Below, piece after piece: positions 22,986 to 35,700 of a stretch of DNA of 64,000 nt. Source of the stretch: Lepisosteus oculatus. Its lineage: Eukaryota > Chordata > Actinopteri > Semionotiformes > Lepisosteidae. The stretch is taken from positions 67,029,284 through 67,093,283 of the forward strand of contig NC_090698.1 in NCBI RefSeq assembly GCF_040954835.1. Reading direction: 5' to 3'. Position 1 is the stretch's first letter, and each line of letters begins with the position of its first letter. The translations under genes were made by a program, and so were the position numbers. The notes beneath the pieces were generated by a model that worked only from the letters and a program-made list of their open reading frames with translations, made no database searches and was not told the origin of the DNA.

Positions 22986-23761
22986 CTAACCGCTTAATCT
23001 TAATCTCATAAACATTGCTCTTCATCCTTTGCTGTCCTTTTGCTGCTGTAATGCTGTACCTCTTATTAATTAATTTTATCATTCATTGCAGTATTGTTTT
23101 AAAACTCTCTCTTGGCTTTTCTAATGTCAAAATGGTATAATATTACCATTTTATCCCATTCATATTTTTAACTGGGTTGTTAAATCGTTTTTATTTATTT
23201 GTGGTGATTAACACACAGGAAAAATGTAAATATTAAGTAATTTGTACAAACAAAAAGCATTGTATAATAATAAGCAACACACAAAGTTATGAATGTGGTT
23301 TAAAAATTAAAGTATTACAGTACTACATTATGTAAATTATAAATATAAATGTAAATTATAAATATAAAACAGATATGAACATAATAATAGATACTCACAA
23401 GAGCAAGTTAATCAGTCACGGTAACTAGATATTTAATATATATTTCTGAGGTATCCGCATTAATATTTTAATTAATTCACGTTATTGGAAAACAGAATAA
23501 TCATTTTTAGTGTTTCTATCGCTTATATTTTGATGTCCGTAAAAATTATTGATCTCGTGTAAGCAAGGATGTTGTACTGTACCACTCTTTGTAATTTTTA
23601 AACGCATTTGTCACCGTCCGTACTGTTCGGTACTCCTCTCTTCCCGTAGCACGGGATTAAACGTAGCAATATGGCGAGTTACTTGTAAAGCACGTTGGAA
23701 TAGTGAAAAAAATAAACTTTCAAAAAACGTTTTCATTACAAATAACAACTCGGTCGTAGTC
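22986..23761. promoter_or_regulatory. AT-rich region and SDAD1 promoter
   Basis: Very AT-rich from 23080 to 23540, with no gene recognised. The SDAD1 start codon is at 23762. The 180 bases before it are less AT-rich and have no clear TATA box, consistent with a housekeeping promoter. The transcription start cannot be fixed. Confidence 0.4.
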
Positions 23762-26700
23762 ATGTCGGGTAGGCATAACAACAAGTTGCCTACAAATCTT
23801 CCACAGTTGCAGAATTTAATCAAAAGAGATCCCCAGTCTTATACAGAAGAGGTAAGATGTTTTCTTTTTTAATATATGACATCCTAAAGTTTATGCTTTC
23901 ATAAACAAATTGGATTAGTCTCGGTATGCATTTCAACATAAGTTCATAATAAGTTCATTTAGACCTACGTTTAAAGCTTACTTTAAAGTTGTAGCTCAAA
24001 GCTGTTTTTGCATTCAATCTTCTAGTAGTGACCAGATGTTAAGGTACATATTCACTTACAATACCATGTTTTACTGGTTTACCTATTTATCACCTGGACA
24101 ACTGCTCTCTTATAGGGATTTAGACTTGACTGTTCTGGTTCAAAGACTAACGTTCTTATTTATCTTGAGGAGTAATCATCGGTCGAGAAATAGTATTGAT
24201 TCTGTTGGTTATGGCGAGACTGATAATTGTTACCGATTACATTATCTGTATTTTTTTTGAATACTCGTTTAGAGACCTGTTTGTCTTTATCCTCCGTGTC
24301 TTAGAAGAAAATGTATATCTTTTATAGTATCACAGGTGCATAATTTCCTGTTTAAAACCTTATATCAAAGAAGGAAAAGCAGCATAGTTTAAGTTTTCTG
24401 AAAATGTGTGCCTTTGAGGACGTTGCCTGTAGTTTCTGAATTAGCAACTACGATATGTCAGTATACTGACCAGATTTGATAGCTTAAGTTATCGATTAGC
24501 GATAATCTAATAGAAAACTGTCCAGCCATTCAATGAATGGCAGTTCATACGGAATCACGTGTTTGTTTTAAGTAAACAGTGTTTAGACACGTACGAGCAT
24601 GTATTTGAAATTAGTTTCCTTTGGGCCTTTTCATTTCTTAGGAAAATTTAACCTTCTTACCTCCCTTCGGCACTGTTCCACGCCGCCACAAGTCATTTTA
24701 CTCACTCATAATGAAATTTGTGCACTGGACCTTGTTATCAGTTGTAATTTGCAAACCAGTTACACATTCCTGAGTATGTCGCACCGTTTAGCCTGAAGTA
24801 TGATTTGCATGAAGTACTTGCAAGAGTAAGTGGAGTAAGACTGTAGAATTTCAAGATCTGTGCGCTCAGCCTTGTTCTTTAGATCCTGTTTGATATATCC
24901 TCATGGTTGTGCTCAGCTAACTAGTATAGAGTACTCTTTGGTTTGGAATTCTCCCTTGGATGGCAGCTCTTTATTAGATCATCGTGAAGCCACAGAAAAA
25001 AAAGAGGGAACTGTCATGTACGTGTGACTTTGGTACATTTATCAACATTGCTCCATAAAAATCCTAATGGTGCAAACTCAAGTATGGATGGGGGAACATA
25101 TCCCATATTGTGACAGTTATTTGTCTTTGTTTAGAGAGATAAAATAAGATCACTTTATTAGCTACAGTATAAACCATTTCTTGCATTAGGAATTCGTCTT
25201 TTCGCATACCCCAGCTTGCTCTCCATGAGACGCACTGGCACACAGACAGGGAGAGAGAAGCTGGGGGTCAGAGCGCAGGGTCAGCCATTTATACAGCGCC
25301 CCTGGAGCAGCTGGGGTTAAGGGTCTTGTTCAGGAGCCCAATGGAGTAGGATTCCTCTGCTGGCCGCGGGATTTGAACTGGCAACCTTCCAGCCACAGGT
25401 GCAGATACTTAGCTGCAGAGCCACCGCTCCACCCCAAGCATTTGTTTAATCACTACAATCAGATATACATTTCTAGAAATCCAGTGCTGCCAGGTTAGTG
25501 TTTTTCTGTGATGTATTGAAGAAGGACAAAATAATATTAGAATTATTTTCTTAAACATTCCGTGAACAGCTAGATTCAGTTAACAACACAACTTTAGAAG
25601 AGTCTATGGCTCTTCTGGGGGGTTTTATTCAGTCCAATATTGATATTATTAGAGGTCAGGTTGTGTTGTTGTTTTATACTTCTCTTGTTAACACTGAAAG
25701 TACTCCTGAATTTCGCAGATCCTATTTTGTAGCGCTTAAAGTTGAGCTTAAGCTTTTTCCCACAACCAGTTCAGAAATTTGTAATCAAAATGAAACATGT
25801 TACATGCTTGATAGTTCCTGTCCCCACTCCTTAGTCTAGTTAAAATCTTGTAGTTCTCTACCTGCCATAACTTACATGGTTAGTAATCAATGAGACCAAA
25901 GAGCTGGTACGTTGTCTGTATTTTTCTCTCCTCACCTCTAATGTTGACAGGTTTATTTTAACGGTCAATGACAGTGAAATGATCCTGGTGTCACCTCTGA
26001 TCTTCACTGTGTCCTTTGGTGTTCACAGTGCTATGAAGATGTCTTGTTTCCCAGCTGTGTAGCTGATCATAGTTTATATAAAACATATCTTCATTTTAGG
26101 ATGAGCCATTGACTGCATCTGTGACCTGTTGTCTCCTTAAACGCCTCCAAGCTGTTGGAGTTCTCCAGACAAGGGATCCTGTACCCAATTCCTGTAGGGG
26201 CTGGTGTACTTTGTTTTTTTCCTTCCTCCAAGGCTGATTGACTAATTAGCTGCATAATAGCAGTACATCTAACCAGGCTGGTTTAGTCTGGTTAGATGTA
26301 CTGCAAAACCAAGCTGTACACTGGCCCACGTCTTTAAACAATTCAGGGGACTGCATTCATTGTGGTTTAAACAAACAGACTTGCCTAAAAACACAGTATG
26401 ACTGCTGACCTGGATTTCAGACTGAAAGCTGATGTCAGGATAGTTTTTTACATTCAGCCCGTCTCGTTCTTTGTATCTTTCAGTTCCTGCAGCAGTATCG
26501 GCACTACCAGTCCAATGTTCAGATCTTCAAGCTTAAACCCGATAAGCCAAATAAGGAGTTGGCTGAACTGGTTATGTTCTTGGCCCAGGTAATGCATTTT
26601 AATATATCCTCCTAAAAGCTAAGAGCCTTTAGTGACTGCCTTAAAGCCCGCAGAAACTTAAGACCAGCTCCGGGGAATATGAGTACAGCAAATCGCTGTA

Positions 26701-29700
26701 TTGAAATATTGATGACACTATAAAATATCTGCTTCCATTTCTGAAAAGTTATCTTTTTATTTAATTATTGCAGTCCCACAGTCTGTAAGATTGTATGTGT
26801 TGCTTTGCATGACTGTGTAACTGAGAAGGCACTGGATCCTTCTTCAGGAATATTCCTCACATTAGTGGAGAAGGCCTCACAACAGACTACTGTGCAGTTT
26901 GGAATTAACCTTTACTCGTTCACTTGAAGCTCACATGTTGATGGGACTCCCTAAAGCATGGTAACTAATTGCTTGTTGTCAGGGGATATGGTTTAAGAAA
27001 TTTAAAACGCTCATTCTTTGTTATGATTCCATTGTTTCCTCACAGCATAATTGAATATGCAGCAGAAATCTTTTTTTTTATAGGAAAGGAGGAAAGGAAA
27101 GTATTTGAATGTCCAGATCTGTTAGGATGAAGTCGCCTGGAATAAATTAAATTGGGTAATGTCTAGATTCTGTGCTCTTATTTTACAGGTTGCACATTGC
27201 TATTCAGAGCAACTGGCCAATTTCCCCCAGGAATTAAAAGAACTGCTTCTGTGTCACCACACTGTCCTGGAGCATGACCTGAGAATGGTATGGAACCACA
27301 GGAGCCCTTGAGAGTGGAAAGAAATACCATCAATTGTATTTAAGTAATAATAAACTTTATTTTATATAGCACCTTTAAAGGTGGCTTCTCAAAGTGCTGT
27401 ACAGAACGACAACAACAATAAAAAAGATACATAAGACATACACAATGAGAGGGGACTGTAGATGGGGGTACTGAGTACAGCAGGAGCAGAGGGGTGAAGA
27501 ACAGAACCAGTTAAGTAAAGACTCTTTTAAGGAAGAACGTTTTGAGTTTTGAGGAGTTTAGAGAAGGTGACTCTCTGATATCCCTGGGGAAAGAGTTCCA
27601 GAGCTTTGGGGCATAACAGGAGAAGACCCTGTCACTCAGAGTGTAGAGGGGCTTGGTGGACAGGTAGGAGACCACAATTAGAAGAGCGAAGGTTGTGAGG
27701 TGAGGAGTAGGGCTATAGTAGCTCAGACAGGTACTGAGGTGCCAAGCCATGCAGAGCCTCATCGGTGAGCATGAGGATTTTGAAGTCGACAGGAAGCCGG
27801 TGCAAGGACTCCAGGATTGGAGTAATGGGATCGCTTGCACTTGCAAGTAGGAGAATATCAGCTATAAGAGTTAGATTTTAGAAGAATGTCAGCTTTTTCT
27901 TTCAAAGCTTCTCAACGTCCTAATCAGGTCAGATGTTTTTAACTTATCATTTAAACAAAAAAAAATAAAGCATAACCAATTTTAAAATTTGCAGGGAACG
28001 CAGAAGCACTTAATGGGATGTGATGGAAGTGGTAAAAACAAAATCAAGTGATTTCTGGTTTCCGAAGTTTGTCGTGTCATGTTCTCTTTTATGCCACTGA
28101 TGTTTTTCAAGGCCAGTAGCTTGACATGTCGTGTGCTTGAATCCGTTTCTGTCTTCTTCCTTTTCTGCCTAGACCTTCTGCAAGGCCCTCATCCTGCTGC
28201 GAAACAAGGACCTCATCAGCCCGACAGGCCTGCTTGAGCTCTTCTTTGAGCTTCTGCGATGCCACGACAAGCTCCTTCGCAAGGTGAGCTGAAGACCCCG
28301 TTCGCCCGCCAGCGACCTGGGGAGATGCCCCCGTAACCTCTCACCCCTGTACTCCGCTTCTCCCTTGCAGACTCTGTACACCCACATTGTGTCCGACATC
28401 AAGAATATCAACGCCAAGCATAAAAACAACAAAGTGAACACAGTGAGTGCCGTTCCGGATTTTTCCATGACTCTGCAGCATAGAAAGGGGCCAAGGCCGG
28501 GGTTAGGCTACTGTAACCTTGAATTCTCTTTCCACAGACTTTGCAAAATTTCATGTACACGATGTTGAGAGACAGCAATGCTACAGCTGCCAAGATATCT
28601 CTGGATGTAATGATAGAGCTCTACAGGAGGAATATTTGGTAAGTCAGCACCAGGGGTGTGCTTTACCATCTCAAAATATTTTCTTTCCAGTTGAAACACT
28701 GTACTGATAATTTACATGTTTTATAGCATGATTATAGTACGTATGTTGTGCATCATATATTTTAATTGGTGTAAAATTGAATACAATAGATGACATTTGG
28801 CTGCCTTGATGTTGGCAAATGTAGCAAGTCATAAAAATAAAACCCCAAAACTTGCCATACTGATTCGTACCTTCAGCTTTACACTGGAAATATAGTCTAA
28901 GGCAGAAAAAGGAATGAGTGCTGCCTACTGGGTGGCACTTTTACTGTGTACTTTTACACTGCTGGTTAAATGTGTGTCTACGTGATTGATTAATATGATT
29001 ACAAATGGACTGTGATAAAACTATGGAATGAGAAGCAGTGAGAGTTTTAAAAAAATCACAGTACTGTACATGAAACAAGAAAACATTATGTATGATCAGA
29101 CGCTTTTTTGGGGTAACTGACCTCTCAGAGTGGTGTTTGTTGAAATGCAGCTGTATGTATATGATTATTTATCCATTATTCTGGAGTATACCTGGAGATA
29201 ACCTCCGATTTATTTTATTGCAGGAACGACACTAAAACAGTCAATGTCATTACAACGGCATGCTTTTCAAAAGTGACAAAGGTGAGAACGTCTTGATTTC
29301 TTCCTGAGGTAGATGTAAAGCCTGCGACAGTATAATTAACAACGAGCTGGTGGGCTTTCTAATGCTAAATCTTTCCACCCGCCAGTTTACTATATAGAAG
29401 GCAAAATGACAGAAAAGTAATTGTAGGACTTCACAAATACACAAGGAAATTACAGTATAGCTTGGATTACGGAGTGGGAGCTTTTTCTAAACTGTTTGAT
29501 ACCTTGCAGAGTTCTGAATTGTCTTAAAGGCCAAGTCTGATAAGCTAAAATGAGTTACGTTTTAGATGTACTTTGCTTTCCGTCTCCCTTTTTTCTTAAC
29601 ATTGTTGTAAAAATCCAGGTCAGAGTTTTGTTGTTTGTTCATATTAACATGGCAAAAAATCCACCGAGCCACATTTAATCCAATTTTTACATTTAATTCA

Positions 29701-32700
29701 CATTTAATCCAATTTGTGAGCCAGAAAATATCACTTGTTTGAAAATGTCGGTATTATCTCCTTAGATTCTTGTGGCAGCTTTAAAATTCTTCTTGGGCAA
29801 AGATGAAGATGAGAAGAACAGTGATTCTGAGTCAGAGGCAAGTCTGAATTTCACATTTCACAGAAGGGGAATGTGGCGTTTTAGACCAAGTGCACCTACC
29901 GCGACAAAAATCAAACTACTTTTCTTTCTTTTCAGGATGATGGACCATCTGCAAAAGACCTCATTTTGAGGTACTCAACAGGAAAAAAGAGTTCAAAAAA
30001 CAAGAAGAAAATGGAGAAGGCCTTGAAAGTTCTCAAAGTAAGATTCTGATCAGTAAACACGATTACATTTTGGAATGTTGGAATGTAGGATTTTTGATCC
30101 AATTCTTCCCAAGTGTCAAGTCCTGACCCACTTTGGGAGTATCTTTTCTACTGCTTAGCCTTTAAAATCTCTTGGACTGCAGGACTGATGGATCTTCAGT
30201 ATGTGCTTTTGTATATATGTGCTTTTGTATTTTGTTTTCCAAGTATTAGAATGTAATAAAAAAATAATACTGTGACTGTGATTAGAAAAATTGTGCTACT
30301 CTTAAGTTTTGCTTTTTATTTTACAGAAAAATAAGAAGAAAAAGCGTGCAGAAGTTTTCAATTTTTCTGCCATCCACCTGATTCACGATCCGCAGGGTAA
30401 CATTTTAAATTAATAATCTGATCATTTAGTAGTGTTTGCAATCAGGCTGATTAATCTCGTTTTGCTGTTCTGTTGAGTGGGAAGTGAGACTTCTCTCGCA
30501 GCCGGATTTTTCTTTATAAACCACTTAAACCAATTCATTTCAATGCAGTGTTAGGCACAGTTCTTATTTTCGGTACCAGTATTTTTTATTTAAAATAAAT
30601 CATTTACATTTATTGGATTCTTTTGAAGGTACTTGCCAAATCCGCAACTAATTGAAAGGTAAACATTGAAGTTAATTTTCTGCACTGTTTGTGCCAAAGG
30701 ACGCACTGTAGTTACACTCATACTAACATTTCTGCATGATTTCCAGATTTTGCTGAGAAACTTTTAAAACAGTTAGAAGATTCCAAAGAACGGTTTGAGG
30801 TGAAGATAATGATGATGGAGCTCATTTCAAGGCTAGTCGGAATTCATGAGGTAAATTACTTCATCACTCAGATGTTGTTTTTGAGTTGAAATGTGCAGCC
30901 TGGTGTGGGCAGTGAGGACTGCAAGTACTTTGAGTCTGGAGCTCTTACTTCCAGTTTCAGTTCAAGCTTTATTATCTTCTGCGGGAAATGTATTTTACGG
31001 TGCGGCCCAATACAACAAAGATAGAATAATTTACCAACAGAGGATTGTGCAATAGCATTACTGTAGATGAGAGAGTTGCTTACCTTACCAAGAAGACAAT
31101 TTTCTTTGGAGTAAAATTGTATTTAAATGATAGTTTCTCTAAATGCATAGATTTGATGCTTCTTGGAACGGTATTGCTGTGACCGCTTTCTGGGTGCATT
31201 GTCTATATGTGCACTTTTTTTTTTGTAGTGAACGGAGAGTAACACCTGCTGAAACAGTTTCTGTTGATCAGAGAGTTCATGCTTTGGTTTATGTGATGCT
31301 TCTCGAAGTTGTCACGAATACTGAGAAATTTGTCTCTTCTGCAGCTTTTCCTTTTCAACTTCTATCCCTTTGTGCAACGTTTTCTACAACCGCACCAGAG
31401 AGGTAATATAGTCCTTTTCTGCCATCAGGTTCAAAGCATTAGAGCAGTGAATAATTAAACAGTAGCTTGAGTGCTCCTAGTGTATATCCATCCTTACATC
31501 CTGCAAACACAAGTGTAGACCAAGCCCAGTGTGCTGTTGACACAATATGGGATTACCTACGTTATCTGGAATTGAAGTTTTAGAACGTCTGGATTGACTT
31601 GCACAATAAACCAGCCTTCCGAAGGACCAACTGCATGCGCAGACACACTTGTTGGCTGTTATTTGTCTACCCTTGCTTGAATAAGAGAGAACTCATTGCA
31701 TAAAGGCATTTCCATGAGTCAGTGGGGGTGGAATTCAACTTCCAGGTGCAACACTGCTATTTTACCTTTAACTAAGGCACTTTACTTGGCTTATTCCACT
31801 AAAACACCCTGCTGTATTAAAAAGTACACATGTAAGTTCCTTTGGATACAAGTGATGTCTTAATAAATTCATGATAATTATAGTCCTGTGCAATTGATTC
31901 CTGTGTCCTAAAAGCATGCACACACTTGTACTGGATGTTGGTGATTATTATTTCCCTCAGCAGCGAGGTAACATTTTCCGATTAAGTTTTACAAAAACGT
32001 TTTTTAAAAAGATGTCTTTTTTCTCTTTCCCCCAAAAAACATTTCTTCACGTGCAGAGGTTACCAAGATTCTTCTGTGCGCTGCTCAAGCCTCTCATCAG
32101 CTGGTGCCTCCAGAGGTGGGTCAGCACGTCTTCTGATTCAGGATTGGACTACGGGGGTGGAAGCAGCACATCTCTGCTGTTTCTCTCCCTCACAGCTTCG
32201 TTCGCATTTCAAGAGATGCCAGCTCATTGTACACATTTTAATTAATGAAACTGGGAAGCACGGTTTTTAATAGTTATTCCAGTCCCTGGGCTATGCATTT
32301 TCCCCAGAAATAAGGTGTCAGACATAAACGATCAGCTGTCGTGTCCTGTCTTATTTACAGGAGTCTCCGTCTTGAATGGATGACACACTCACTGCTACTT
32401 TCACTTGCACAGTTTTTATTTTTATTTTTTTAAGGTTAAATAATATTGTAACGAGGTTCAGGACGTTTGGCGGGAGACGTTTGTTTTTCTGAAGTGCACA
32501 TATCCCTTGTGCCTTTTGCAGACTATCCAACCAGTGGTGATGACAATCGCAAACAACTTTGTCACAGACAGGAACTCGGGCGAAGTGATGACTGTGGGGT
32601 ATGTGGAGATGCTTGCCGTTTCTTTTCTTTATCTAACCATTCCAGAGACAAGGGGAAGAAAGCTATCAAAATGTATGTATTTATTTTATGTACCATCCTT

Positions 32701-35700
32701 AGGTCTCCAGATTTTTTTCCCAAGTCTTCACACAGAATTATTGGTGTTCACTCACGATTCACATGATTTTAATCCATTCTGCATAGCGAACATGTGACAG
32801 CTGGAGTGGTCGTTTTATATTTAGCTGTGCTTACACTTTCATGAATAGACTAGTATTCCTTGGAATTGAGTTTTTTTAAATTAGAAATTGTATTTAGTTC
32901 TGTGAAGTAATTGTTATTGGAATTGTTTTTGGAATGTTCTGGTCCGGTTTCAAGTTTCTCTGCTGTGTGCTGTAGATCACTTGTTTTTAAGTGATTTATT
33001 GGTGTTCCTCTGTGGTTCTTACTCAGTTCAGCTCCTAGGTTTTTGATCCTCTCTGTCAGGAACTGACAGAAGACATAGGAACAGCAGTCAATGTGGGGCT
33101 CAGGCCTGCTGACTTGCTTACAGCAGTTGTGATGTGAAGTGGCAACACAAAACACACAGTGCCATTGTGTAGCTACACTGTTTTATAACTGTTCAGGTTT
33201 TGCCTCCCACCTTTACTTCCCTTTTGACAGTTTTCTACAGATTAAACATCTGGTTTAGCTGAACATCTGCCTTTTGACAGTCTTGGTGTAGTCAAACGAG
33301 TCATTTGCATCTTATTTCAGGCATACCTAACGGGGCACAGTTCTCATTTGGCCTAGGGAACAGATTCGTTTACAGTAGCAGTTATAATCATGGTGAACTT
33401 TTGTATTTAACTTTTAAGAACCAATCAGTTTTAGGCTCTCCTGTCCTTTAAATATATATTTTGTAGATGACTTGAAGGTTATTTTTTTTTCCATTCTAAA
33501 GTACTTTGTCAACCATTCAGTCTTTTTTTTTGTGATGACCCATTTTTCTTCAGCTTTCAAAGAAATAGGGCATGTTTTGTAAACTCCCAGCCTTTGAAAG
33601 GTTTTATCTGGTTAACTTGTTGGCCATTCTCCTCTTTGAGTGTGCATACTATTGCATTCACTGTGTGGGCTCTAGCCACCCTGGGAATGGACACATGGAC
33701 AAACTTATCATTGTGCTTTGTGCTTGTGCCCTGCCCTTCACCCCTGTATGTGTTTTCAGCCTCTATGGCAAAGTACGGTGGCCCAGAATGTCCACAAAGC
33801 CATGCGCTCACGTCTTATGATTAAAGTATTGTTGTATATAGAATATATGTCTTATTGCTTTTAACACACAGCATCAGCTTTATTTATGACTTCAGCTTCA
33901 GCATGCTTTATGTCTGGGTTACAGCATGGCTGGTATATGCAGTTGGCGCAGCAGAGTTATTAAGATTAAAGAATAATAATTGTTTACACTTGTACAGAGC
34001 TTTTTTGGACACTACACTCAAAGAGCTTTACAGGTGATGGGGACTCCCCTCCACCACCACCAATGTAGTACCCACCTGCAGGATGTAACAGCAGTCAGAG
34101 TGCACCAGTACACTCATCAGCTCTCAGTGGGGAGGAGAACAGAGTGATGAAGTCAATTCATAGATGGGGGTTATTAGGAGGCCATGATTGGTAAAGGCCA
34201 AGGGGAAGTTTGCCCAGGACACCAGGGTAACTCCTCTACTCTTTTCGAGATATGCCCCGGGATTTCTAATGACCATGGAGAGTCAGGTCCTCAGTTTTCC
34301 GCCTCATCATAGCCTCAGCTGTGAGATGTCGGGCTAAGACACGGTCCAGGTGCGACATGCAGTGGCTTTCCAGAGAGCATTGCGAATCGGGGGGGGAGGG
34401 TGTGTGATAGAAGTTGGCTGTGGACACACTTAGTCTTGGGGGGCTGCTGTCTCTTCTGCTCTTCCTTCCACACGAGTACTTAACCCGATGGCGCCAGTAA
34501 TCTCCTAAAATGCTCAAAAGAGTTGGTTCCAGGTTTCAAGCGAGGAATGGTTTGCAGAGACTTAGGACACCCTCTCAGGCCCCACTTGGCCAGCTAGGCC
34601 TGTAGACAATTCAGGAGCTGCAGTGTTGAATCCGTATCTTGAATACTGCTGTCTGCTAATACTGTTTCTACCTCCTGGCAGCATCAATGCCATCAAGGAG
34701 GTGGTGGGCAGGTGCCCCCTTGCTATGACAGAGGACCTCCTCCAGGACCTTGCACAGTATAAAAGCCACAAAGACAAGAGTAAGTCCTTCCTCTGTGTCT
34801 GCTGCTGCAGAGCCTGTTCACTGCACTGCTGTTTTCTCTCAGCCGAACGTGTGACGGTGCACCAAGTGATAGGAATACTGAACACACACTGGTCCGATTT
34901 TCCGCCGTCAAATGCCGTGTCATTTCACGTTTCAGTCTTAAGGGGGGAGGTGGCTGTAGATATTTAGTGGGAAGCAGGAGCACAGAGGAGCGGAGAAAGA
35001 CAGGATTTTCACCTGTTGGAAGAATTTCAGTGCTGCCGCTCCCACAGAGTTAAAACCTCCGACTTGACCTGGGTGGGTTTAGACAATAGATTCGGCTCTG
35101 AGAGAGCGAGTCATGTCTCCAGCGTGTTATTGTGGTCTGTTCTGTAAGTTGAGTCTCCACCATTTTTCCTTTTCTTAGATGTCATGATGTCGGCACGGGG
35201 GCTGATTCAGCTTTTCAGGACTTTGAATCCCAACATGCTGCATAAACGGGACAGGGTGAGACCATGGATGGATTCCGGAATTACTGGAAAATTCATTATC
35301 TTCTTTTCGCCCATCACTTTTGTGTATTGGTTACCGATAGGAGTACAAGCAGTGTAAAAGCAGATTGTCCGTACAGCCATTTTAATTATTTTCAGTGTTG
35401 TTCTGGGTTAAAACTACGTTTCTCTTTTTTTTTTTAAGGCAAGTTCAGCGACTGAACAGTAGGATAACAACATGACGTGCCTTACCCTAAAAGTCCTTTA
35501 CCTTAAAACCATTGCACCTGTTGCGTAAAATCTAGTCATTTGTTTTAAATTTGCATGACATTATAATTGCCTTCTTCGTGACCCTTTAGTCGTATTTTTA
35601 CTGGGAAATGAGTCATTCACAGTGGGAAGTAAATAGAAAGAAACAATAAGAAACGATGCAAACGAGTGGCGCCTTTTGGCCCAAATAGCTCATTTGGTAG

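Noticed and set aside
25360-25440. Possible tRNA gene
   Set aside because: It has A and B boxes but no full cloverleaf, and it runs into a SINE body and tail.
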